A stretch of DNA of 6,473 nt, from NCBI GenBank assembly GCA_030151665.1, contig JASLDB010000193.1, positions 1-6,473 of the forward strand, given 5' to 3'. The notes under the pieces are model-generated. The model saw nothing but the letters and a program-made list of their open reading frames with translations, did no database searches and was not told where the DNA came from. Shown here piece after piece: positions 1 to 6,473 of the stretch. Origin of the DNA: Neisseriaceae bacterium. GTDB lineage: Bacteria > Pseudomonadota > Gammaproteobacteria > Burkholderiales > Neisseriaceae. A program made the position numbers and the translations under genes. The first letter of the stretch is position 1, and each line of letters starts with the position of its first letter.

Positions 1-57
1 ACCAATTTAAACACCAGCGCCCCTGCAACCAGAAAATAACCCAGAAAGATGTTAGAC

Positions 58-975
58 ATGAACCCCATTCACAACCAACACCTAGATGATTTAGAAGCCG
101 AATCGATATACATCATTCGTGAAGTCATTGCTGAAGCAAAAAATCCCGCATTATTGTTTTCTGGTGGTAAAGACTCTGTGGTGTTATTGGCATTGGCACG
201 CAAAGCATTCCACATTCCCAATCGACCATTGCACTTGCCTTTTTCTTTATTGCATGTGGATACAGGACACAATTACCCAGAAGTCATTGCCTTTCGTGAC
301 CAAACCGTTCAAGACAATAATGCCCATTTAATTGTTGGTCATGTTGAAGATTCGATTGCCAAAGGCACTGTGGTCTTGCGCCATGCTTTGGATTCTCGCA
401 ATGCTGCACAAGCCGTGACTTTATTAGAAGCCATTGAAGAACACCAATTTGATGCATTGATGGGCGGTGCTAGACGAGATGAAGAAAAAGCACGAGCCAA
501 AGAACGTATTTTTTCGTTCCGAGATGAATTTGGTCAATGGGACCCCAAAAATCAACGACCAGAACTGTGGTCTTTGTATAACACCCGTTTACACACTGGC
601 GAAAACATGCGCGTTTTCCCGATTTCCAATTGGACAGAATTGGATATTTGGCAATACATCGAAAAAGAAAAACTGGCCTTGCCCAGTATCTACTATGCAC
701 ACGAGCGTGAGGTTGTCGACAGAAATGGTTTATTGGTTCCCATCACTGACTTAACACCCAAAAAAGACCATGAGCAAAGCCAAATTCGCTCTGTGCGCTT
801 TCGCACAGTCGGTGACATCAGTTGCACCTGCCCTGTTGCCAGTACCGCTCAAAACCCAAGCGATATTATTTTAGAAACCGCCCAAACCAATATTTCTGAA
901 CGCAGCGCCACCCGCATGGATGATAGACAATCTGAAGCGGCGATGGAAGAACGCAAACGTGCTGGTTACTTTTAA
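58..975 (+). CDS. cysD: Sulfate adenylyltransferase (ATP sulfurylase) small subunit CysD
   Basis: Catalytic subunit of ATP sulfurylase, which with CysN makes adenylyl sulfate (APS) and pyrophosphate from sulfate and ATP in the cytoplasm. It is 305 residues from this start; the E. coli protein is 302. Visible motifs are the PP-loop SGGKDS (35-40), HVDTGH (66-71), GGARRDEEKARAKERIFSF (136-154), FPISNWTELDIWQYI (187-201), FRTVGDISCTCPVAS (248-262) and the C-terminal KRAGYF. The PP-loop and CTCPVAS segments differ from the E. coli form (SIGKDS; no CTC) and match the CysD type I recall from beta-proteobacteria. Start choice: ATG at 58 lies 8 bases after an AGAAAGA stretch and leaves 11 residues before LEAES, as in E. 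coli. An in-frame ATG at 49 adds three residues but sits directly on the purine stretch. The first gene of the block in this window; cysN follows after 11 bases. Function is sure; the start is probable. Confidence 0.96.
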   Translation: MNPIHNQHLDDLEAESIYIIREVIAEAKNPALLFSGGKDSVVLLALARKAFHIPNRPLHLPFSLLHVDTGHNYPEVIAFRDQTVQDNNAHLIVGHVEDSIAKGTVVLRHALDSRNAAQAVTLLEAIEEHQFDALMGGARRDEEKARAKERIFSFRDEFGQWDPKNQRPELWSLYNTRLHTGENMRVFPISNWTELDIWQYIEKEKLALPSIYYAHEREVVDRNGLLVPITDLTPKKDHEQSQIRSVRFRTVGDISCTCPVASTAQNPSDIILETAQTNISERSATRMDDRQSEAAMEERKRAGYF

Positions 976-986
976 GGAGAATAACC

Positions 987-2312
987 ATGACAACCCAATA
1001 CCATAGCGTACTGCGCTTAATTACTGCTGGCAGCGTTGATGATGGCAAATCCACCTTAATTGGTCGTCTCTTATACGATAGCCAAGCCTTGTTAAGCGAT
1101 CAAATCGAACAGTTACACAACAGCAGCCACAAACGAACAGCAGCCAATGTCCCTGACTTTGCGCTACTCACCGATGGTCTAGCTGCAGAACGAGAGCAAG
1201 GCATTACCATTGATGTGGCTTATCGCTACTTTAGCACCGACCAACGAAAATTCATCTTGGCAGACACACCTGGGCACGAACAATACACCCGCAATATGGT
1301 GACAGGTGCATCAACAGCCGATGCCGCTATCATCTTGGTTGATGCTTCTCGTTTAGACTTGGAAAATGAAAACATTAAATTACTGCCCCAAACCTTGCGC
1401 CATAGCGTGTTATTAAAGCGACTGGCTTGTCCTAATATTGTGGTCGCCATTAATAAATTGGATTTATTGGCTTATTCACAAAGTGAATACCAAAAAATTG
1501 TTAATGCTTATCAAACCTTGGCAGAACGCTTGCAATTGGGCTCTGTGCATTTTGTCCCTATTTCTGCTTTAAATGGTGACAATATTGTCAATAAAAGCGA
1601 ACACATGCCTTGGTATCAAGGACCTAGCCTATTGAATTTGCTTTCAGAATTGCCCAGTCAAAGTGATTTATCCCAAGACACACCTTTGAACCAAGCCCAT
1701 TTCCCAGTACAAAGAGTGGCAAGACAAGATGGCAGTGCACAAAATGATTTTCGTGGTTACCAAGGTCGATTGGAAAATGGTCAATTGCAAGTAGGTCAGG
1801 CTATCAAGGTGCTACCCAATCAACAAATCAGTCGCATTGCTGCCATTTATGGTCCACAAGGCGCTCTACAACAAGCTCATGCCGGTGATGTATTAACCAT
1901 TACATTGGAAGATGATGTGGATATTTCTCGTGGCAATAGCATTGTTGCGGCTGATTCAGCCACTAACTCCAGCAAAACCATCCAAGCATCAATTTGCTGG
2001 TTTGATGAGCATGTGTTAAATCCTGCCCGCAAATACTGGCTCAAACACGGTACACAGACTGTTTATGCCAAGATTAAAAGCATTGATAGCCTATTGGATA
2101 TTCATGAATTGGTTGAAAAGAGCAGCACCAGCCCTTTGGGCATTAACGATATTGCCAAAGTGAGCATTACCTTACAACAGCCTATTGCCGCCAATCGCTA
2201 CCAAGACAACAAAGCCACGGGTTCATTTATTTTAATTGATGAGGCCACTCACCAAACTGTCGCCGCCGGCATGATTGAAGCCACAGAGAACCAGCAGGAG
2301 TATGTTGCATGA
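987..2312 (+). CDS. cysN: Sulfate adenylyltransferase large (GTPase) subunit CysN
   Basis: Regulatory GTPase subunit of ATP sulfurylase; GTP hydrolysis drives APS formation by CysD. It has 441 residues and belongs to the EF-Tu-like translational GTPase superfamily. G-domain motifs are complete: P-loop GSVDDGKS (15-22), switch region REQGITIDVAYRYF (69-82), DTPGH (93-97), NKLD (156-159) and the SAL motif near 193-195. After the G domain, a beta-barrel domain begins near residue 239 (FPVQRVARQDG) and a second C-terminal barrel ends near 430. The protein stops there: there is no C-terminal APS-kinase (CysC) domain, so this is plain CysN and not the CysNC fusion. The Shine-Dalgarno AAGGAGA (974-980) overlaps the cysD stop codon, which suggests coupled translation. 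The 3' end overlaps cysJ by four bases (ATGA). No truncation or missing key residue is seen. Confidence 0.97.
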   Translation: MTTQYHSVLRLITAGSVDDGKSTLIGRLLYDSQALLSDQIEQLHNSSHKRTAANVPDFALLTDGLAAEREQGITIDVAYRYFSTDQRKFILADTPGHEQYTRNMVTGASTADAAIILVDASRLDLENENIKLLPQTLRHSVLLKRLACPNIVVAINKLDLLAYSQSEYQKIVNAYQTLAERLQLGSVHFVPISALNGDNIVNKSEHMPWYQGPSLLNLLSELPSQSDLSQDTPLNQAHFPVQRVARQDGSAQNDFRGYQGRLENGQLQVGQAIKVLPNQQISRIAAIYGPQGALQQAHAGDVLTITLEDDVDISRGNSIVAADSATNSSKTIQASICWFDEHVLNPARKYWLKHGTQTVYAKIKSIDSLLDIHELVEKSSTSPLGINDIAKVSITLQQPIAANRYQDNKATGSFILIDEATHQTVAAGMIEATENQQEYVA

Positions 2313-4096
2313 TTTCACCAGAAATATTAAAAAATATCAATACTTTATCCATTAATCAATTGGCATGGTTGTCCGGTTATTGCTGGGCAAAGACCAATCA
2401 TGAAGAAGCTGGTGTAGTGACCAATTTACCACTTGACCAAGCTAATGCACAAACTGTTGTGGCTGTCAGTCGCCAAGTGCTCATTTTATCAGCATCACAA
2501 ACTGGCAATGCCAAACGTGTTGCCGATGCTTTGCATGCACAATTATCACAAAATGGTATTCAGGCCAATATTCAAAGCATTGGCGATTACAAAAGCAAGA
2601 ATTTGGCCAATGAAGACATTGTTTTATTGGTGGCATCCACTCAAGGTGATGGTGAATACCCTGAAGAAGCCATTGCTTTTGCCAAGTTTTTGTTTGGTAA
2701 AAAAGCACCTGACTTAAGCCAAGTATCCTATGCCGTATTGGCATTAGGTGATAGCTCTTACCCTGATTTTTGCCAAGCGGGTAAAAATTTGGATGAGCGT
2801 TTGGCCTCATTAGGTGCCACGGCTTTGTTACCACGCACCGATTGTGACTTAGACTACCAAGCCAACGCCCAAATATGGCAAGACACTGTCCAAAATATCG
2901 TACAAGAACTGAGCCAAACCAACACCAATCCAACCATCAACCATGTCAATGACAATCAAGATGGTACTGCACTGTCCAATTATCACAAAGATGCACCCTT
3001 TGCAGCCAGTTTACTCAGCCGACAAAAAATCACTTCACGTGATGCAGTAAAAGACACCGAACATTTGGAGTTTGATTTAAGCGGCTCAGGCATTAGCTAT
3101 CAAGCTGGGGATGCACTGGGTGTGTTTGTAAAAAATGACCCAGCATTCATTCAAGATTTTCTACAAGCTTTGTCATTGACTGGCCATGAAAACATCGTCT
3201 TAAAAAATGGAGAGCAATACACGCTATCTGATGCATTAAGCAGCCATTTGGAATTGACCCAAAACAGTGCACCTTTTATCAAGTCTTGGGCACAATTAAG
3301 CCAAGCCGATGCCTTATTGCAATTGGTTAACGATCAGCAAGCATTGCAAGATTATATTGCCAAAACGCCGCTATTGGCTGTGGTTAATCAATACCCTTTG
3401 GCCATTGCTGCTCAAGACTGGGTTGATTTACTGCGTCCACTCACCCCCCGCATGTACTCTATTGCCTCCAGCCAAGATGAAGTGGGTGAAGAAGTACACA
3501 TTACCTTAGGTGTGGTTGAATATGAACACAATCAACACCAGTACACAGGTGTGGCATCTGGTTTATTGGGACAGCGTTTAGAAGAAGATGAAACGGTGGC
3601 GATTTTTATTGAACACAATCCTCGCTTTCGTTTACCACACAACCCTGAAACACCTATTATCATGATTGGTGCTGGTACGGGTGTTGCGCCTTTTCGTGCC
3701 TTTATGCAACAACGTGAAAACGATGCAGCAACTGGTGGCAATTGGTTGATTTTTGGTAACCACAAATTCACCGATGACTTTTTGTATCAAAGCGAATGGC
3801 AACGGTGGCATAAACTGGGTTTGCTCACCCAAACCAGCTTGGCATGGTCACGTCAAAACCCCAATGAAAAAGTCTATGTACAACATAAGATTCGTGACAA
3901 TGCAGCAGCCATTTGGGATTGGCTACAACAAGGAGCTCATCTTTATGTTTGTGGTGATGCCAGCAACATGGCCAAATCCGTAGAAGAGGCATTATTGGCA
4001 GCCATAGAGACGCATGGCAAGATGAGTCCTGAAGAGGCCGATGACTACTTAACCGAGTTGCGTGAACAACAACGTTACCAACGTGATGTGTATTAA
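2309..4096 (+). CDS. cysJ: NADPH-sulfite reductase flavoprotein (alpha) subunit CysJ
   Basis: Electron-transfer subunit of assimilatory sulfite reductase: it carries electrons from NADPH through FAD and FMN to the CysI hemoprotein. It has 595 residues; E. coli CysJ has 599. An N-terminal segment with QLAWLSGYCW (17-26) is followed by the flavodoxin domain: FMN phosphate loop SASQTGNA (61-68), STQGDGE (110-116) and LGDSSY (146-151). A linker of low complexity (about 201-225) leads to the ferredoxin-reductase part: FAD motifs RMYSIASS (381-388) and GVASGLL (414-420), the NADPH-binding stretch MIGAGTGVAPFRAF (452-465), CGDA (548-551), and the C-terminal RYQRDVY, which is identical to E. coli. 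The start ATG overlaps the cysN stop (ATGA) and has AGGAG at 2296-2300, eight bases upstream, so coupled translation is likely. A generic NADPH-P450-type reductase is excluded by the cysI neighbour and end-to-end similarity. Confidence 0.98.
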   Translation: MISPEILKNINTLSINQLAWLSGYCWAKTNHEEAGVVTNLPLDQANAQTVVAVSRQVLILSASQTGNAKRVADALHAQLSQNGIQANIQSIGDYKSKNLANEDIVLLVASTQGDGEYPEEAIAFAKFLFGKKAPDLSQVSYAVLALGDSSYPDFCQAGKNLDERLASLGATALLPRTDCDLDYQANAQIWQDTVQNIVQELSQTNTNPTINHVNDNQDGTALSNYHKDAPFAASLLSRQKITSRDAVKDTEHLEFDLSGSGISYQAGDALGVFVKNDPAFIQDFLQALSLTGHENIVLKNGEQYTLSDALSSHLELTQNSAPFIKSWAQLSQADALLQLVNDQQALQDYIAKTPLLAVVNQYPLAIAAQDWVDLLRPLTPRMYSIASSQDEVGEEVHITLGVVEYEHNQHQYTGVASGLLGQRLEEDETVAIFIEHNPRFRLPHNPETPIIMIGAGTGVAPFRAFMQQRENDAATGGNWLIFGNHKFTDDFLYQSEWQRWHKLGLLTQTSLAWSRQNPNEKVYVQHKIRDNAAAIWDWLQQGAHLYVCGDASNMAKSVEEALLAAIETHGKMSPEEADDYLTELREQQRYQRDVY

Positions 4097-4109
4097 TTCA
4101 ACAATAATC

Positions 4110-4114
4110 GAGAA
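4110..4114 (+). promoter_or_regulatory. Ribosome binding site that fixes the cysI start
   Basis: GAGAA lies four bases before the ATG at 4119. It sits in the 22-base gap between cysJ and cysI. A longer in-frame reading begins at GTG 4062 inside cysJ, but the added 19 residues do not look like CysI sequence, so the ATG at 4119 is preferred. The match to the Shine-Dalgarno consensus is only partial. Confidence 0.6.
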
Positions 4115-4118
4115 TAAC

Positions 4119-5867
4119 ATGAGCCAAAATCAACAGAACACAGACCCACGCGCCAAACTACCCGAAGCCCCTTTGGCGGACAATGAACGCCTAAAAGGAC
4201 AAAGCCAACATTTGCGTGGCACCATTACCCAAGATTTACAAGATGGTTTAACCGGTGGTTTTAATGGTGATAATTTTCAATTAATTCGTTTTCATGGCAT
4301 GTATGAACAAGACGATCGTGATATTCGTGCAGAGCGCATTGCACAAAAATTGGAACCGTTAAAAAATGTGATGCTGCGTTGCCGCTTGCCAGGTGGCATC
4401 ATCAGCCCTAAACAATGGCTAGGCATTGACCAGTTTGCAACTGAACACACTTTGTATGGCAGCATTCGATTAACCAATCGCCAAACATTTCAGTTTCATG
4501 GGGTATTAAAAGACAACATTAAACCCATGCACCAATGGCTACACCATTTGGGCTTGGATTCGATTGCCACAGCAGGCGATGTCAATCGCAATGTCTTGTG
4601 TACATCCAACCCTGTGGAATCAGAACTACACCAAGAAGCTTATGAATGGGCCAAAAAAATATCTGAACATTTATTGCCCAAAACCCGAGCTTATGCAGAA
4701 ATTTGGCTAGATGGTGAAAAACTGCATAGCACAGAAGATGATCAAGAACCCATTTTAGGTGATCACTACTTACCCAGAAAATTCAAAACCACTGTGGTAA
4801 TTCCGCCGCACAATGATGTGGATTTGCATGCCAACGACTTAAACTTTATTGCCATTGCCAAAGATGGTCATTTGGTGGGCTTTAATGTGCTTGTCGGTGG
4901 TGGCTTATCAATGGAACATGGCAACACCGCAACCTACCCCAATACGGCAAAAGATTTGGGCTATGTCGCACTGGAGCACACATTGGCAGCTGCTGCTGCT
5001 GTGGTTACTACGCAGCGTGACTGGGGTGATCGCAGTAATCGCAAAGCAGCAAAAACCCGTTATACCTTAGAGCGTGTTGGGGTTGATGTATTCAAAGCTG
5101 AAGTAGAAAATCGCATGGGCGTCACTTTTTCTCAAAGCCAACCCTATGAACTAACTGAGCGTGGCGACAAAATTGGTTGGACCGAAGGGCATGATGGTTT
5201 GTGGCATTTGGGTTTATTTATTGAGAATGGTCGCTTATTGGATTACCCCAATCGCCCCCTCAAAACAGGTATGGCAGAATTGGCCAAAGTACACAAAGGT
5301 GATTTTCGCTTAACCGCAAACCAAAATGTGGTCGTTGCTGGTATCAAGGCCGCAGACAAAGAACAAATAGAAGCCATTGCCCGTGCTCATGGTTTAATAG
5401 ATGACCAGCAAAGTAAACAACGCCAAGCCTCCATGGCCTGTGTTTCTTTACCAACTTGTCCATTGGCCATGGCAGAAGCAGAACGATTCTTACCCAGCTT
5501 TACTGATAAAATTGATGCGTTATTGAATAAACACCAATTATCAGAAGAAGCGATTATCTTACGCATTACGGGATGCCCCAACGGATGTGGCCGAGCCATG
5601 CTTGCTGAAGTGGGTTTGGTGGGTAAGGCGGTTGGTCGATACAATCTACACTTGGGGGGTAACCGTGCAGGGACACGCATACCCAAACAATTCAAAGAAA
5701 ACATCACTGAAGGCGAAATCTTGCAGATTTTGGATGATTTAATTGGTCGTTGGGCCAAAACACGCCAAAACAACGAAGCCTTTGGCGATTTTGTTATCCG
5801 AGAAGGTATTATAGCCCCAGTATTGGATGCCCCACATGATTTTCACTTTGATATTGCCCATGCTTAA
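4119..5867 (+). CDS. cysI: NADPH-sulfite reductase hemoprotein (beta) subunit CysI
   Basis: Catalytic subunit of assimilatory sulfite reductase, reducing sulfite to sulfide with six electrons supplied by CysJ. It has 582 residues; E. coli CysI has 570. The four cysteines that hold the 4Fe-4S cluster and siroheme are present as CVSLPTC (C441, C447) and CPNGC (C486, C490), a constant seven-residue shift from E. coli C434, C440, C479 and C483. Sulfite-binding basic residues are also conserved: R89 in RLPGG, R157 in GDVNRNV, and K221 and K223 in RKFKTT. Further landmarks are RLTNRQTFQFHG (117-128) and LHLGGNRAGTRIPK near the C-terminus. It has the two tandem nitrite/sulfite-reductase halves typical of the family. 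The enteric-like sequence and the adjacent cysJ argue for the NADPH-type enzyme, not a ferredoxin-dependent sulfite or nitrite reductase. Last gene of the block, followed 20 bases later by a terminator. Confidence 0.98.
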   Translation: MSQNQQNTDPRAKLPEAPLADNERLKGQSQHLRGTITQDLQDGLTGGFNGDNFQLIRFHGMYEQDDRDIRAERIAQKLEPLKNVMLRCRLPGGIISPKQWLGIDQFATEHTLYGSIRLTNRQTFQFHGVLKDNIKPMHQWLHHLGLDSIATAGDVNRNVLCTSNPVESELHQEAYEWAKKISEHLLPKTRAYAEIWLDGEKLHSTEDDQEPILGDHYLPRKFKTTVVIPPHNDVDLHANDLNFIAIAKDGHLVGFNVLVGGGLSMEHGNTATYPNTAKDLGYVALEHTLAAAAAVVTTQRDWGDRSNRKAAKTRYTLERVGVDVFKAEVENRMGVTFSQSQPYELTERGDKIGWTEGHDGLWHLGLFIENGRLLDYPNRPLKTGMAELAKVHKGDFRLTANQNVVVAGIKAADKEQIEAIARAHGLIDDQQSKQRQASMACVSLPTCPLAMAEAERFLPSFTDKIDALLNKHQLSEEAIILRITGCPNGCGRAMLAEVGLVGKAVGRYNLHLGGNRAGTRIPKQFKENITEGEILQILDDLIGRWAKTRQNNEAFGDFVIREGIIAPVLDAPHDFHFDIAHA

Positions 5868-5886
5868 ATAAACTAGTTGAGTAATC

Positions 5887-5921
5887 AAAATAGCCATGTG
5901 AATACACATGGCTATTTTTTT
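5887..5921 (+). terminator. Intrinsic terminator after cysI, probably bidirectional
   Basis: A perfect 10-bp stem, TAGCCATGTG (5891-5900) with CACATGGCTA (5905-5914), closes on the four-base loop AATA. It is followed by seven T residues (5915-5921) and preceded by AAAA (5887-5890), which extends the stem by A-T pairs and gives a T-run on the minus strand too. Placed 20 bases after the cysI stop, it should end the cysDNJI transcript and isolate the DinI-like gene. Confidence 0.9.
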
Positions 5922-5968
5922 AAACCCTAATTTGAATATTTGTTGCAAAAATTCAAATTAGGGTTTAA
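5920..5968. repeat. Long near-perfect palindrome between cysI and the dinI-like gene
   Basis: The arms 5920-5937 and 5951-5968 are exact 18-bp reverse complements (left arm TTAAACCCTAATTTGAAT). After one A-A mismatch (5938/5950) pairing resumes for three bases (TTT/AAA), leaving the loop GTTGC (5942-5946). The whole is a 49-base hairpin that starts on the last T residues of the preceding terminator. Neither strand has a T-run directly after the right-hand stem, so it is not a typical second terminator. It may be a dispersed palindromic element, a transcript-stabilising hairpin, or an operator for the gene downstream. The sequence alone does not decide between these. Confidence 0.85.
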
Positions 5969-5971
5969 GAT
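5943..5971 (+). promoter_or_regulatory. Possible sigma-70-type promoter of the dinI-like gene
   Basis: TTGCAA (5943-5948) and TAAGAT (5966-5971) are separated by 17 bases, each matching four of six consensus positions. Transcription would begin near 5978 and leave a leader of about 38 bases before the start codon at 6016. The elements lie within and just past the right half of the 49-base palindrome. An independent promoter is expected here because a strong terminator stands just upstream, but the individual matches are weak. Confidence 0.35.
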
Positions 5972-6004
5972 AACTTCATCAATCATCATCATTGCCCAAA
6001 CCAC

Positions 6005-6011
6005 GAGGTGA
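6005..6011 (+). promoter_or_regulatory. Ribosome binding site of the dinI-like gene
   Basis: GAGGTGA closely matches the Shine-Dalgarno consensus and ends four bases before ATG 6016. It selects this ATG over the in-frame TTG at 5992, which has no purine-rich site suitably placed upstream. Confidence 0.8.
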
Positions 6012-6015
6012 AGCC

Positions 6016-6276
6016 ATGTTACGCATCGAAATTTTATTTGATAAAAATGCCAAAACCAAGCCTGATCTAGCCATCATGGATGCACTCAGTGCACAGATTA
6101 ATAAACGCATGCAAAAACAATATGACGAATTTAATTTGCGTGTCGCTTATAGTTCGTCCTCATCATTGGTTATTTCTGGCACAAAAAATAGTCAAGAAAA
6201 AGAAAATATTAACCAAATACTAGAAGAAATTTGGGCAGATGACTCTTGGCTACCTGAGGAGCCTTATATGGCTTAA
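6016..6276 (+). CDS. DinI-like family protein
   Basis: Small cytoplasmic protein of 86 residues resembling E. coli DinI (81 residues), which binds RecA filaments and modulates the SOS response. Shared features are the opening strand MLRIEILFDK (1-10; E. coli MRIEVTIAK), a first helix IMDALSAQINKRM (20-32; E. coli AIDALAGELSRRI), a middle strand LRVAYSSSSSLVISGTK (41-57; E. coli VSVRYAAANNLSVIGATK), and an acidic C-terminal helix with ILEEIWADDSWL (68-79; E. coli ILQETWESADDWF). That helix is the RecA-contacting part in E. coli. It is transcribed apart from the cys genes, behind a terminator. I saw no E. coli-type LexA box upstream, so SOS control is not shown. Many relatives are called DinI-like without tested function, and phages carry them too, so RecA modulation here is inferred by family. 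No phage genes are visible nearby. Confidence 0.82.
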   Translation: MLRIEILFDKNAKTKPDLAIMDALSAQINKRMQKQYDEFNLRVAYSSSSSLVISGTKNSQEKENINQILEEIWADDSWLPEEPYMA

Positions 6277-6453
6277 TTCATTCTTAAATGAAACCATTTA
6301 GCAAAAAATTCATCTTACCCATGGTTGCAAACCAAATACAATAAATCATGTTATTTGATTAACTGTACAATATCAAGATTTTTTACTGAACCAGTCCCTA
6401 TTTTTGGGGCAACGGCTTAATAAAAATCCAAAACAACACCACTATCAAACCAC

Positions 6454-6473
6454 AAGCCAGCTTTGCTGGCTTT
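6454..6473 (+). terminator. Intrinsic terminator at the window edge
   Basis: An 8-bp stem, AAGCCAGC (6454-6461) with GCTGGCTT (6465-6472), has a TTT loop, and the sequence ends in TTT where the window is cut, so the length of the T-tract is unknown. It lies 177 bases past the DinI-like stop and could end that transcript, or belong to a gene to the right. The stretch 6277-6453 between them is AT-rich, and I see no convincing reading frame or RNA gene in it. Confidence 0.7.

Noticed and set aside
1..39. Open frame TNLNTSAPATRK ending at TAA 37-39, possibly the tail of an upstream gene
   Set aside because: Only 12 residues with no recognisable family signature. A gene upstream, such as cysH, is plausible from known cluster order but cannot be shown here.
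2481..2933. Minus-strand open frame of 150 codons inside cysJ
   Set aside because: It is antisense to the conserved flavodoxin domain and has a composition rich in W, H and C typical of a shadow frame.
4062..4118. N-terminal extension of CysI from GTG 4062
   Set aside because: It lies inside the cysJ 3' end, is unlike CysI, and the ATG at 4119 has its own ribosome binding site and gives the expected N-terminus.
5992..6015. TTG 5992 as start of the DinI-like protein
   Set aside because: The eight added residues include the translated Shine-Dalgarno sequence; ATG 6016 aligns with the start of DinI and is well spaced from GAGGTGA.
6277..6292. TTCATT-CTTA-AATGAA hairpin directly after the DinI-like stop as a terminator
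   Set aside because: The six-base stem is nearly all A-T and no T-run follows.
6286..6351. Minus-strand 21-residue open frame from an ATG near 6349
   Set aside because: Too short, no ribosome binding site, and no recognisable sequence; consistent with chance in AT-rich DNA.
6363..6378. CTGTACAATATCAAGA as a LexA box
   Set aside because: The right half is AAGA instead of ACAG, and it lies downstream of the DinI-like gene.
1..6473. Neisseria-type DNA uptake sequence GCCGTCTGAA, suggested by the gene order
   Set aside because: No copy was noticed on either strand by eye, so it cannot support a Neisseria assignment.

Overview
This window is a compact, complete sulfate-assimilation gene block followed by a small DinI-like gene. 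All genes read on the + strand. No mobile element, CRISPR array, tRNA or rRNA was seen. I found no clearly undescribed system; most of the sequence is well-known metabolism, and the least ordinary part is the hairpin-rich spacer before the DinI-like gene.

Layout. Bases 1-57 are upstream sequence with no complete gene. cysD (58-975) and cysN (987-2312) encode the two subunits of ATP sulfurylase. cysJ (2309-4096) and cysI (4119-5867) encode the flavoprotein and hemoprotein of NADPH-sulfite reductase. The genes are 11 bases apart, overlapping by 4 bases, and 22 bases apart, so they are almost certainly one transcript. That transcript ends at a strong hairpin terminator (5887-5921). A second, longer near-perfect palindrome (5920-5968) follows at once and overlaps a possible promoter for the DinI-like gene (6016-6276). 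Bases 6277-6453 are AT-rich with no convincing gene, and the window ends in another terminator hairpin (6454-6473).

How the genes work together. CysD and CysN activate sulfate with ATP, driven by GTP hydrolysis, to adenylyl sulfate (APS). An APS or PAPS reductase (CysH), which must lie elsewhere, makes sulfite. CysJ passes electrons from NADPH through FAD and FMN to CysI, whose siroheme and 4Fe-4S centre reduce sulfite to sulfide for cysteine synthesis. No APS kinase (cysC) is present, either as a gene or as a CysN fusion.

Organism. The sequence is moderately AT-rich and typical of Proteobacteria. CysD has the SGGKDS and CTCPVAS form that I associate with beta-proteobacterial and related CysD proteins, while CysJ and CysI closely resemble the enteric proteins. 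The order cysD-cysN-cysJ-cysI matches what I recall from Neisseria. DinI-like proteins are mainly known from gamma-proteobacteria. The canonical Neisseria uptake sequence GCCGTCTGAA was not seen. A beta- or gamma-proteobacterium is well supported; the genus is not.
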